Positions 6,748 to 16,633 of a stretch of 37,665 nt of DNA are shown here, piece after piece (the stretch's first letter is position 1; each line of letters starts with the position of its first letter). The notes beneath the pieces were generated by a model that searched no databases, was not told where the DNA came from, and saw only the letters and a list, made by a program, of their open reading frames with translations. This DNA comes from Aliivibrio sifiae (GTDB lineage Bacteria > Pseudomonadota > Gammaproteobacteria > Enterobacterales > Vibrionaceae). The stretch covers positions 637,432 through 675,096 of the forward strand of contig NZ_MSCP01000001.1 in assembly GCF_002954715.1 (NCBI RefSeq). The letters are read 5' to 3'. The position numbers and the translations under genes were made by a program.

Positions 6748-7953
6748 ATGAAACGCACCTCTAAACTCATTCCATTTAAACTTTTTTCTCTTATCTTATC
6801 GCTGTTTGTTCTCAATGGTTGTTCTTTACTGGAACTGAAAATTGAGTCTCAATCAGAACCATTAACGACAACGGAGTTGAATACTCGTATTTTAACTCGT
6901 GCATACAGTAAACACTTCTTTAGTGAAGTCGAAGCGGCTGCGGATGAAATTTCATCAATGTATCCAAAAGACGACGTTTTACACCAATCTTATGTCTTGT
7001 TGTGGAAAATTAATGCAGAAGAAGGGTTACAGCGTGCGGCATATCAAGTATCACCTCAAATTGCACTGATTGATTCATGGGTGTTTGCCGCTCAGATGGA
7101 GCAGTTTTTTTCTGTAGATGGAAAAGGGGTTGTATTATTTGATAGCAACGTTGATTTTGAAGCAAGTCAGCTTTTGCATGAAGATATTAAAGCCTTGGCA
7201 GAAAAGCTGTTATCAAGTACTGAGTTTAATGAAGCGCAAGATTTTATTACTGAATTTGTTGCAACTCATCAATTTGAAAACTTAACGATGCGTAGAACTC
7301 CAGCGCTAAAGGCTTGGTTAGCGAATCAAAATATTGATGAGTCAGAGGCTGTTGCGACGTTAGGAACCATGCCAGAAGCATTGGGCGATGTGTCTGATCG
7401 TCTTGGTTTAGTATCAGAACAAACACCAAAAATCATGACATGGAAAGCACAACTGATTACACTGAACAGCAATGTAAATGGTAATGACATAAATAAAACC
7501 ATGGAAAGCTTACGTCATACCTCTGAATCGTTCCAAGACTTCGTAAAGAATAACCCTGAGTACATGCAAAATCTAGCAGAGCAAATGAGCTTACAGCTTC
7601 AACCTCTGCTTGATGACCTTGATATGAAAACGGACGATAAACTTAATCAATTAAGTGCAGAGCGTACAGCTTTAGAGGCGATGGTTGCAAGAGAACGTAA
7701 AGAGTTGGTAAATATGGTAGAGCGAGAGCGTAAAGCGATTGCAGTTATCGTTTCACAAGAGAGAGAGAAGTTTACTCAAGATCTCGATAAAGTGTCACAA
7801 GATGTCTTAACGCTTGCTATGGATAAGGTTATAGATTTAATTAAAAGTACCATTATTTACTTTATCTTATTCATCCTAGCGATCTTCTTTGCTCCTTTGG
7901 GCTTAGGTTACTTCCTAGGTAAACGAGCAGCAATAAAAAAGAAGGCTGCATAA
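6748..7953 (+). CDS. Putative lipoprotein with coiled coil and C-terminal membrane anchor
   Basis: I do not recognise a characterised family; homologs in vibrios are, as I recall, hypothetical or loosely called chemotaxis-like. The ATG at 6748 has AGGTAGGG 6 nt upstream; an in-frame TTG at 6742 is less likely. The 401-residue product has a signal sequence and lipobox LNGC with the lipidated Cys25, followed by Ser. A mostly helical, charged body follows. Three tandem 11-residue repeats (312-344: MVARERKELVN, MVERERKAIAV, IVSQEREKFTQ) lie in a long predicted coiled coil. A hydrophobic helix (about 368-390) ends in GKRAAIKKKAA, which should lie in the cytoplasm. Ser after Cys25 would favour outer-membrane sorting, while the C-terminal helix would sit in the inner membrane. 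It is a single gene, convergent with nhaC. Confidence 0.8.
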   Translation: MKRTSKLIPFKLFSLILSLFVLNGCSLLELKIESQSEPLTTTELNTRILTRAYSKHFFSEVEAAADEISSMYPKDDVLHQSYVLLWKINAEEGLQRAAYQVSPQIALIDSWVFAAQMEQFFSVDGKGVVLFDSNVDFEASQLLHEDIKALAEKLLSSTEFNEAQDFITEFVATHQFENLTMRRTPALKAWLANQNIDESEAVATLGTMPEALGDVSDRLGLVSEQTPKIMTWKAQLITLNSNVNGNDINKTMESLRHTSESFQDFVKNNPEYMQNLAEQMSLQLQPLLDDLDMKTDDKLNQLSAERTALEAMVARERKELVNMVERERKAIAVIVSQEREKFTQDLDKVSQDVLTLAMDKVIDLIKSTIIYFILFILAIFFAPLGLGYFLGKRAAIKKKAA

Positions 7954-7990
7954 AAGTCGATTACTTAATTGTATCGGTAAAATCGAGATA

Positions 7991-8030
7991 AAAAATGCCA
8001 GTGGTTGAATTAACAATCACTGGCATTTTT
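7991..8030. terminator. Bidirectional terminator between the lipoprotein gene and nhaC
   Basis: A 17-bp stem with one G-T pair (7991-8007 and 8014-8030), 6-nt loop, A run on the left and T run on the right. It serves the two convergent genes. Confidence 0.85.
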
Positions 8031-8061
8031 TTATTTAGATAACGCTATTTAAACAGGTAAA

Positions 8062-9498
8062 TTACGCTGTTTTTGTTTCTATTGCGATAGCTTCATCGGT
8101 TTCTTCTGCAGTAATTGTTGGTTCACATTTATCAACAAACCAACCCATGTAAGAGGTAACGATAGTTACGATAATACACACGAAGCTTAACCACATGAAT
8201 GGTGCATAAGATAATGTTGCTACACCTAAGATACTCGCCATGTATATTCCGTTATCACTCCATGGAACCATACCTGATGTCAACGTACCACCAAACTCTG
8301 CGTTACGAGAAAGATTCTTACGTTTGTAGCCTAAGCGGTCGTAGTTTTTTGCACAAATCTTTGGCGTAAGTATAAGAGATACGTACATTGCTGAACCGAA
8401 GATGTTACCAAAGAAAGCGGTTGCAATTGTACTTGTTGCTAGTGAGCCAGGACCTTGTACGCGTTTTTCAAATAGCTTAGCTACAGTTTCTAGTACCCCA
8501 ACTTTATCTAGTAGGCCACCAAATCCTAGACCAAATACGATAACAGCAACGGAACCAAGCATTGAAGACATGCCACCGCGGTTTAGAATGGCATCAATGA
8601 AATCAACACCAGATGAAATAGAGAATGGGGCCCACGCTGTATTAAATGCAGTTAAGAAGTCGATATCTTGAACCATCACTGCCCAAATAATACCCAAAAG
8701 AGAACCAAAACTAATGACGGGGAATGAAGGCATACGCATTGCTAATAGGCCAAGGACAATAACAACGGGTACAAATGAGAATGGAGAGATAACAAATTGC
8801 TCTTCCATTGCAAGAATAACAGAGTCTACTTGGCTCATATCAACGTTGCCTGCAAAGTGGAAACCAAAAGCCGTGAACATGATACCAGTAATAATGTAGC
8901 TGATAAGTGCAACTGGAAGCATACCTTTGATATGTTCCATAACCTCAACACCAGACATAGAAGAAGCAAGAATTACTGAGTCTGACAGTGGAGACATTTT
9001 ATCGCCAAAGTAACAACCAGAAAGGATAGCACCTGCAGTAATTGGAGCAGGAACACCAAGACCTTGACCAATCCCCATCATTGCAATACCAGCAGTACCT
9101 GCAGCACCCCAAGAAGTACCGGTTGCTAATGCCGTTAATGAACAAATGATCATCGTTGCAAGAAGGAAGATCGATGGGTGAATTGCTTTTAAACCATAGT
9201 AAATAATGGTTGGAACAATACCACCGGAAATCCAAGTACCTACTAAAGCACCAACCGCCAAGAGAATTAATACTGCTCCTAGTCCATTGGAGATGCCATT
9301 TAGAGCTGCTTTTTCTAAAGATTTGTAATCATGACCTAACTTGATACCAAGCGTAATGATAATGAACCAACCAATATAAAGTGCTAATTGGATTGGTAAA
9401 TCAAGTTGTGCCGTGAATGAAAAGGCAAGAAGTAGAAATAGCCCTAAAGATATAATTACCTGTGTTATCGAAGGTAACTTTGTCGTTGCTTGCTTCAT
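8062..9498 (-). CDS. nhaC: NhaC-family Na+/H+ antiporter
   Basis: A polytopic inner-membrane protein of 478 residues with about 11-12 hydrophobic segments. Family marks are ATGTSWGAAG (about 125-134) and GDKMSPLSDS (165-174), the latter a typical NhaC signature. It probably exchanges sodium for protons, though NhaC-superfamily members also carry organic substrates, for example malate/lactate in MleN. The start is taken at the ATG at 9498, which has AAAGAGG 8 nt upstream; an in-frame ATG at 9537 would add 13 residues without a ribosome site. It stands alone, with a long AT-rich gap upstream and convergent with the lipoprotein gene. Substrate is inferred only from family. Confidence 0.85.
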   Translation of the reverse strand: MKQATTKLPSITQVIISLGLFLLLAFSFTAQLDLPIQLALYIGWFIIITLGIKLGHDYKSLEKAALNGISNGLGAVLILLAVGALVGTWISGGIVPTIIYYGLKAIHPSIFLLATMIICSLTALATGTSWGAAGTAGIAMMGIGQGLGVPAPITAGAILSGCYFGDKMSPLSDSVILASSMSGVEVMEHIKGMLPVALISYIITGIMFTAFGFHFAGNVDMSQVDSVILAMEEQFVISPFSFVPVVIVLGLLAMRMPSFPVISFGSLLGIIWAVMVQDIDFLTAFNTAWAPFSISSGVDFIDAILNRGGMSSMLGSVAVIVFGLGFGGLLDKVGVLETVAKLFEKRVQGPGSLATSTIATAFFGNIFGSAMYVSLILTPKICAKNYDRLGYKRKNLSRNAEFGGTLTSGMVPWSDNGIYMASILGVATLSYAPFMWLSFVCIIVTIVTSYMGWFVDKCEPTITAEETDEAIAIETKTA

Positions 9499-9537
9499 GT
9501 ATAAAGCCTCTTTTTTGTATGCATGAATAAAATTCAT

Positions 9538-10122
9538 ACGATAAGGGATTGTGTTTTCTAAACGAGGTGCACTTTACCTTATGATCAACAAGAGATCGAT
9601 TAAGTATGGCTTATTTGTGATTCTTATCTCTAGGTCTGTTAATTTAACAAGTTTAAAGTAATTAAATGGTTAATTTTTTGATTTAAAATGAAATGCGTTT
9701 GATTTTAATCCGGAATTAATGTTTTTATTTTATGTTAAAAATATGGTGTTATTGTGATTTTAGTTTTCGAAAAATGGTCCTATTTTAGAGTAATCGTTTG
9801 CTTTTGTTGTTATCTTTGAATCTTTATGAAGTGTAACGGGATATTTTTATAAGCAAATGTTGCTTTTTGACGGTTTAATTCGAATTTCTATAATTAATTA
9901 TAGAAAAATAACTTTTTGTTAACCTTTCTATGGCTAGATGGTTAAGTTAATTTTTTAGTTGTTTGTTTTTTATTCATTAAAGAAAAGAATGCTCTCTTAG
10001 ATTTGAAAGAATCTGATTCATAAAATAAAAAATATAGGGAAAATAGTACTTGAGATTTTTTTCTGTTCATCATATAGATGGAGTAAGCATTTTTTATTTT
10101 TTGAAATTACAGGGAGAGTACA
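9538..10122. other. AT-rich intergenic region between nhaC and asd
   Basis: About 585 bp with no credible coding frame. It must hold the divergent promoters of nhaC and asd. It is very AT-rich and contains a perfect 22-bp palindrome at 9885-9906. I see no riboswitch pattern (no L-box motifs) before asd. Confidence 0.6.
9885..9906. repeat. Perfect 22-bp AT-rich palindrome
   Basis: TTTCTATAATT is followed directly by its reverse complement. It lies about 215 bp before asd and 390 bp before nhaC. It could be a protein-binding site or a chance product of AT-rich sequence. Confidence 0.6.
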
Positions 10123-11238
10123 ATGAGAGTAGGTTTAGTTGGCTGGCGTGGCATGGTTGGTTCAGTTTTAATGCAGCGTATGGTAGAAGAGCGTGATTTT
10201 GACCATATTGAACCTGTATTTTACACCACTTCACAAGTAGGTATTCCAGCGCCAAACCTTGGGAAAGATGCTGGGTTATTGCAAGACGCTTTTGATATTC
10301 AATCGTTATCAAAATTGGATGCTATTATTACTTGTCAAGGCGGCAGCTATACTGAAAAAGTTTACCCAGCGCTTCGTCAAGCAGGTTGGAAAGGGTATTG
10401 GATTGATGCCGCTTCTACATTACGTATGAAAGATGATGCAATTATTACGCTTGATCCTGTTAACTTTGATCAAATTCAACAAGGTATTCATGCGGGTACT
10501 AATACTTATGTTGGTGGTAACTGCACAGTAAGTCTAATGCTAATGGGACTTGGTGGCCTATATAAAGCAGGTTTAGTTGAGTGGGTGAGTGCAATGACGT
10601 ATCAAGCAGCTTCAGGTGCTGGTGCAAAAAATATGCGTGAGCTTATTTCTCAAATGGGAGTAGTGAATGACTGCGTGACATCTGAATTAGCAAACCCTTC
10701 AAGCTCTATTCTAGATATTGATAGAAAAGTAGCAGAAACAATTCGTTCTGATTCATTCCCAACGTCAGAGTTTGGTGCACCATTAGCTGGTTCATTGATC
10801 CCTTGGATCGATGTGAAGCGTGAAAATGGACAAAGTAAAGAAGAGTGGAAAGCGACTGTTGAGACGAATAAAATTCTCGGTTTACAAGATTCTCCAATTG
10901 CCATTGATGGTACATGTGTACGTATTGGCGCGATGCGTTGTCACTCACAAGCACTGACGATTAAACTTAAACAAGATGTACCGATGGATGAGATTGAAGA
11001 AATCATCGCGACTCATAATGATTGGGTTAAAGTAATTCCAAATGATCGTGACATTACTGCACAAGAATTAACTCCTGCGAAAGTAACAGGTACTTTGTCT
11101 GTTCCAGTTGGCCGTTTACGTAAGATGTCGATGGGTAATGATTTCTTGAATGCCTTTACAGTAGGTGACCAATTACTATGGGGTGCAGCAGAGCCACTTC
11201 GTCGTACATTGCGTATTATTCTTAACGAAAAGAAATAA
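10123..11238 (+). CDS. asd: Aspartate-semialdehyde dehydrogenase
   Basis: Catalyses NADPH-dependent reduction of aspartyl phosphate to aspartate semialdehyde, the branch point to lysine/diaminopimelate, threonine and methionine. The 371-residue cytoplasmic protein has the N-terminal nucleotide site [12 protein letters not shown], catalytic Cys134 in GGNCTVS and His274 in RCHSQALT, matching Cys135/His274 of E. coli Asd. Length fits the E. coli-type enzyme (367 aa). An AGGGAGA ribosome site lies 7 nt before the ATG. It is monocistronic, with its own terminator at 11283-11320. No lysine riboswitch is seen in front of it, in contrast to the transporter at 29017. Confidence 0.96.
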   Translation: MRVGLVGWRGMVGSVLMQRMVEERDFDHIEPVFYTTSQVGIPAPNLGKDAGLLQDAFDIQSLSKLDAIITCQGGSYTEKVYPALRQAGWKGYWIDAASTLRMKDDAIITLDPVNFDQIQQGIHAGTNTYVGGNCTVSLMLMGLGGLYKAGLVEWVSAMTYQAASGAGAKNMRELISQMGVVNDCVTSELANPSSSILDIDRKVAETIRSDSFPTSEFGAPLAGSLIPWIDVKRENGQSKEEWKATVETNKILGLQDSPIAIDGTCVRIGAMRCHSQALTIKLKQDVPMDEIEEIIATHNDWVKVIPNDRDITAQELTPAKVTGTLSVPVGRLRKMSMGNDFLNAFTVGDQLLWGAAEPLRRTLRIILNEKK

Positions 11239-11282
11239 TCTCAAAATTCTAAATAGAGTTAATTGCATTAGTTAATAGAACA

Positions 11283-11320
11283 AAAAAGGCTTCTCATGAG
11301 AATATCAGGGAAGCCTTTTT
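11283..11320. terminator. Bidirectional terminator between asd and ansA
   Basis: Perfect 11-bp stem (11283-11293 and 11310-11320) with A run before and T run after, between convergent genes. Confidence 0.82.
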
Positions 11321-11350
11321 ATTATAACAAGGTAAGTTTGTTACAAGGTT

Positions 11351-12364
11351 TTAGTGAGTTAACTCGCCACGTAAACTTTGCTGCATCATTGTGCGCATTG
11401 TTTCATAAGGCAGTTCTTTACTCAGAAGAAAATGCAATTTAGCAAGTGCTGCTTCAGGTGTCATGTCATAACCACTGATAACGCCGGCTTCTGCTAAGGC
11501 ACAACCTGTGGCATAACCACCCATGTTTACTTTTCCTGATAAACATTGTGTTAGATTTACAACTACAACCCCACGTTCAGAGGCTTCTTTTAATTGAGCA
11601 AGAAGTTCTGGGTTTTGCGGCGCATTACCAACACCAAAAGTCAGTAAAATCATCGCATTCACTGGTTGACGTAATGTATTTTTAATCACTTCAGCAGAGA
11701 TACCTGGGTACATAGTCACTACGCCTATTGGTTGTGGCGTAATATTATTAACTGTGAATTCGCCTTTTGGCTGTTTATTAATTTCTGCACCATTAATTTG
11801 AATATTAATACCGGCTTCCAATAGTGGTGGCAAGTTTGGTGAAGAGAATGCATCAAAGCCATCTGCATGAGATTTTGTACTGCGATTGCCACGAATAAGC
11901 TTGTTATTGAAAAATAACGTGACTTCATTAATTGGGTAGTTAGCCGCAATGTGTAATGCATTTAATAAGTTGCTTTGGCCATCTGATCGAAGTTCAGCCA
12001 GAGGAATTTGAGATCCCGTTACAATAACTGGTTTTCCTAGATTCTCTAGCATGAATGAAAGTGCTGATGCTGTGTAGGCCATGGTATCCGTACCATGAAG
12101 AATTACAAATCCGTCGTATTTATCGTAGTTAGCACGAATATCATCTGCAATACGTTGCCAATCTTCTGGCGTCATATCAGATGAGTCAATCAATGGCTCA
12201 TATTCGTGAATGGTGAAAATTGGCATTTCTGCACGGTGGAACTCAGGCATTTGTTTTAATTGATGTTGCATAAAGCCTGATGCAGGTACATAACCATGAT
12301 CATCAGATTTCAACATGCCGATTGTGCCGCCTGTATAGGCGATGTAAATGTGTTTTCTTTCCAT
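11351..12364 (-). CDS. ansA: Cytoplasmic L-asparaginase I
   Basis: Hydrolyses L-asparagine to aspartate and ammonia in the cytoplasm. The 337-residue protein lacks a signal peptide and follows E. coli AnsA closely. Thr14 lies in AYTGGTIGM, and the second active-site block ILHGTDTMAYTAS holds the Thr-Asp pair. The allosteric/tetramer region VVNLTQCLSGKVNMGGYATG is also conserved. Type II periplasmic enzymes differ in having a signal peptide. It lies downstream of sppA on the same strand, the order seen in E. coli, but a good terminator stands in the 92-bp gap, so expression may need its own promoter or read-through. Confidence 0.95.
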   Translation of the reverse strand: MERKHIYIAYTGGTIGMLKSDDHGYVPASGFMQHQLKQMPEFHRAEMPIFTIHEYEPLIDSSDMTPEDWQRIADDIRANYDKYDGFVILHGTDTMAYTASALSFMLENLGKPVIVTGSQIPLAELRSDGQSNLLNALHIAANYPINEVTLFFNNKLIRGNRSTKSHADGFDAFSSPNLPPLLEAGINIQINGAEINKQPKGEFTVNNITPQPIGVVTMYPGISAEVIKNTLRQPVNAMILLTFGVGNAPQNPELLAQLKEASERGVVVVNLTQCLSGKVNMGGYATGCALAEAGVISGYDMTPEAALAKLHFLLSKELPYETMRTMMQQSLRGELTH

Positions 12365-12426
12365 AATAACAACGGTACAGAGTTATGGGAGGTGGTGCGA
12401 TTATACTGTGCATTCGTCATAAAGAA

Positions 12427-12446
12427 AGCCCGACATGTGTCGGGCT
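12427..12446 (-). terminator. Terminator after sppA
   Basis: Perfect 9-bp GC-rich stem (AGCCCGACA, 2-nt loop; it can open into a larger loop) followed on the minus strand by TTCTTTAT. It lies between sppA and ansA. Confidence 0.75.
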
Positions 12447-12456
12447 CGTCATGCTT

Positions 12457-14313
12457 TTAAAGATTGCTACAATTCAGACAGAACAGATATTGTCCTTTTG
12501 GATCATTAAAGTTATTTAACATGTTGATGTCTGTTGCAACTTTGCTGATGGTTGGTTGCAGAGCTTCTGGTGCTAATGAGAAAAGCTCTGTTTTTATATT
12601 GGCATTAAAGCTCATGCTTAATTCTTCAAGGAATTGCTCCATTGGCGATAATGGCTCTTTAACCCAGTACAGGTTATATGATTCCATATTAGCGAGTTGA
12701 GCCGCTGCTTGTACTGCATCATCAAAATCACCTAACTGGTCAACTAAACCATGTTTGAGTGCATCTTTACCTGTCCAAACACGGCCTTGTGCAACGTTAT
12801 CAACGGCTTCTAGGGACATATTACGATGGTCACCGACTAATTTAATAAAGCGGTGGTAACCATGCTCAATACCTAGTTGCATTACCTGGGCAACATCATC
12901 ATTTAATGGGCGAGTTAAACCAACCCCATTGAATGGAGAAGTCGAAATACCGTCATTGTGAATTCCCATTTTTTCCAACCCTTTTTCAAAGGTCGTTAAA
13001 ATACCAAAGATACCAATTGAACCTGTAATTGTGGTCGGTTGAGCAATGATCTTATCCGCGCTTGCAGAGATCCAATACCCACCAGAGGCAGCAACACTTG
13101 ACATGGAAATAACAACAGGTTTGCCAGCTTCTTTTAAAGCATCTACTTCATTACGTATTACTTCAGACGCGAATGCACTACCGCCAGGGCTGTCAACGCG
13201 AAGAACAACCGCTTTTACTTTATCATCTCCACGAGCTTGACGAAGTAGGGCCGCTGTTGAGTCTCCACCAACAGTGCCTTGGCGTTGAGTTCCATCCATG
13301 ATTGGTCCACTTGCCACAACAATAGCGATATCTTGAGCATCAGGAACTATTGTTGGGCGCACTTGTGAACGGTAATCGTAGTAGCTTATTTGTTTAAAGC
13401 TGTCGTATCCATTTGAGCCAAACTCGGCAATCATATCTTTACGAACTTCTTGGCGAGTTGCTAGCTTATCAACTAAACCAAGCTCGATCGTCATTTGTGA
13501 TAAGTCACCATTGAGAGTCTTTAATTTGGCAATGAATTGGTCCATTGGCATAGTTAGCGTTTTAGCATCAATTTGGCGATTAGTAGCGACATCATCTAGA
13601 TACGCATCCCATAATTGAGTTAGCCAAGCCGAAGCTGACTCTTTGGCTGCATCAGACATATCATTACGAAGATAAGGTTCAACCGCTGATTTATAAGTAC
13701 CCACACGGAAAACATGAGTTGATACGTTTAGCTTTTCTAATAAATCTTTGTAGTACAGAGTATAAGTACCGTAGCCACGCAATAGGACAGTACCATCAGG
13801 AGCCATGAAGACTTTATCAGCGTAACTTGCTAAATAATATTGGCTCTGGTTGTAGTAATCACCAATTGCATAAACAGGTTTGCCTGCAGCCTTAAAGGTA
13901 TTAATTGCTTTAGCAATATAACGAAGTTTAGTTAAGCTGGTTTCATTCATCTCTTTTAAATGAAGAACAAGCCCTGACACATTATCGTCATTAGCAGCAA
14001 AACGAATGGTATCGACAATATCAAATAACACGTTTTCTTGTGATTTTTGGCTGCCTAATAAATCAGAAGTTACTCGTTCTAATGGCTCACGGAATTTACT
14101 TTCTTCGACGATAGGGCCCGCTAAATCAAGGATTAACGCTTTTTTCTCAACCTGTTGAGTTTCTATATTAGATTCATCACTACTTAAAAAAGTAAAGGCG
14201 ATAAAGCCGATAAAAATGAGGAAGAATAGATTTAATACCAGTTGACGCGTAAAGGAAAGTAACTTCCATATCGCTTGAAAACATTTTGCTATGAAGTGGA
14301 ATAACCCTTTCAT
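12457..14313 (-). CDS. sppA: Signal peptide peptidase SppA, long (67K) type
   Basis: An inner-membrane serine/lysine protease that degrades cleaved signal peptides. The 618-residue product matches the E. coli long form (618 aa). One N-terminal membrane anchor (about residues 24-44) is followed by two tandem protease-fold halves. The catalytic Lys208 lies in VFRVGTYKSAVEPY of the first half, and Ser410 in SVAASGGYW of the second, equivalent to K209 and S409 of E. coli. It is upstream of ansA, separated by a terminator, and divergent from fadH. No defect seen. Confidence 0.96.
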   Translation of the reverse strand: MKGLFHFIAKCFQAIWKLLSFTRQLVLNLFFLIFIGFIAFTFLSSDESNIETQQVEKKALILDLAGPIVEESKFREPLERVTSDLLGSQKSQENVLFDIVDTIRFAANDDNVSGLVLHLKEMNETSLTKLRYIAKAINTFKAAGKPVYAIGDYYNQSQYYLASYADKVFMAPDGTVLLRGYGTYTLYYKDLLEKLNVSTHVFRVGTYKSAVEPYLRNDMSDAAKESASAWLTQLWDAYLDDVATNRQIDAKTLTMPMDQFIAKLKTLNGDLSQMTIELGLVDKLATRQEVRKDMIAEFGSNGYDSFKQISYYDYRSQVRPTIVPDAQDIAIVVASGPIMDGTQRQGTVGGDSTAALLRQARGDDKVKAVVLRVDSPGGSAFASEVIRNEVDALKEAGKPVVISMSSVAASGGYWISASADKIIAQPTTITGSIGIFGILTTFEKGLEKMGIHNDGISTSPFNGVGLTRPLNDDVAQVMQLGIEHGYHRFIKLVGDHRNMSLEAVDNVAQGRVWTGKDALKHGLVDQLGDFDDAVQAAAQLANMESYNLYWVKEPLSPMEQFLEELSMSFNANIKTELFSLAPEALQPTISKVATDINMLNNFNDPKGQYLFCLNCSNL

Positions 14314-14492
14314 ATTGTTCCTTATTATTAGTTTAAACTCTGTCTATATCCTACTCTAAGTATTAGTGAAAGTAACTAGACGAAAGAGTTCTAAATGAGA
14401 ATTAATTTTATTAAGAAAGTATAAGAGCAAAAGATTTGATGAATGTTGCATATTTGTGAAAACTTAATTGTAGCAGAAGCCTATAACTATTA

Positions 14493-14509
14493 TTCTGGTC
14501 TGACCACGA
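14493..14509 (+). promoter_or_regulatory. Predicted FadR operator before fadH
   Basis: TTCTGGTCTGACCACGA fits the FadR pattern (fadB site ATCTGGTACGACCAGAT) in the core CTGGT-N2-GACCA with both half-sites present. It lies 25 bp before the fadH start codon, a position suited to blocking transcription. A FadR gene is present at 26140. I saw no confident -35/-10 pair, although TATTAT at 14488 is a candidate -10. Confidence 0.85.
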
Positions 14510-14518
14510 TAATTATAA

Positions 14519-16537
<2,019 letters not shown>

Positions 16538-16570
16538 GTGATTCTAATTTCAATAAGTTAGACAACAAAA

Positions 16571-16601
16571 CTTGATAACTGTCTATTCATACAGGTATAG
16601 T
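16571..16601 (+). promoter_or_regulatory. Candidate topB promoter within the fadH terminator region
   Basis: TTGATA (about 16572) and TATAGT (16596-16601) are separated by 18 bp. Transcription would begin near 16608, inside the left arm of the terminator hairpin, so the topB message would lack the full hairpin. Prediction by eye only. Confidence 0.45.
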
Positions 16602-16633
16602 GCTGATGTTATTCACAACATCAGCACTTTTTT
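16600..16633 (+). terminator. Intrinsic terminator of fadH ending at the topB start codon
   Basis: Perfect 11-bp stem GTGCTGATGTT/AACATCAGCAC (16600-16610, 16617-16627) with a 6-nt loop and six T (16628-16633). The next base is the A of the topB ATG. Confidence 0.88.

Noticed and set aside
8402-8979. Open frames on the plus strand opposite nhaC
   Set aside because: They mirror a well-conserved membrane protein gene, lack ribosome sites and resemble no family.
12464-13240. Open frames on the plus strand opposite sppA
   Set aside because: Antisense shadows of a conserved protease gene with no start signals.
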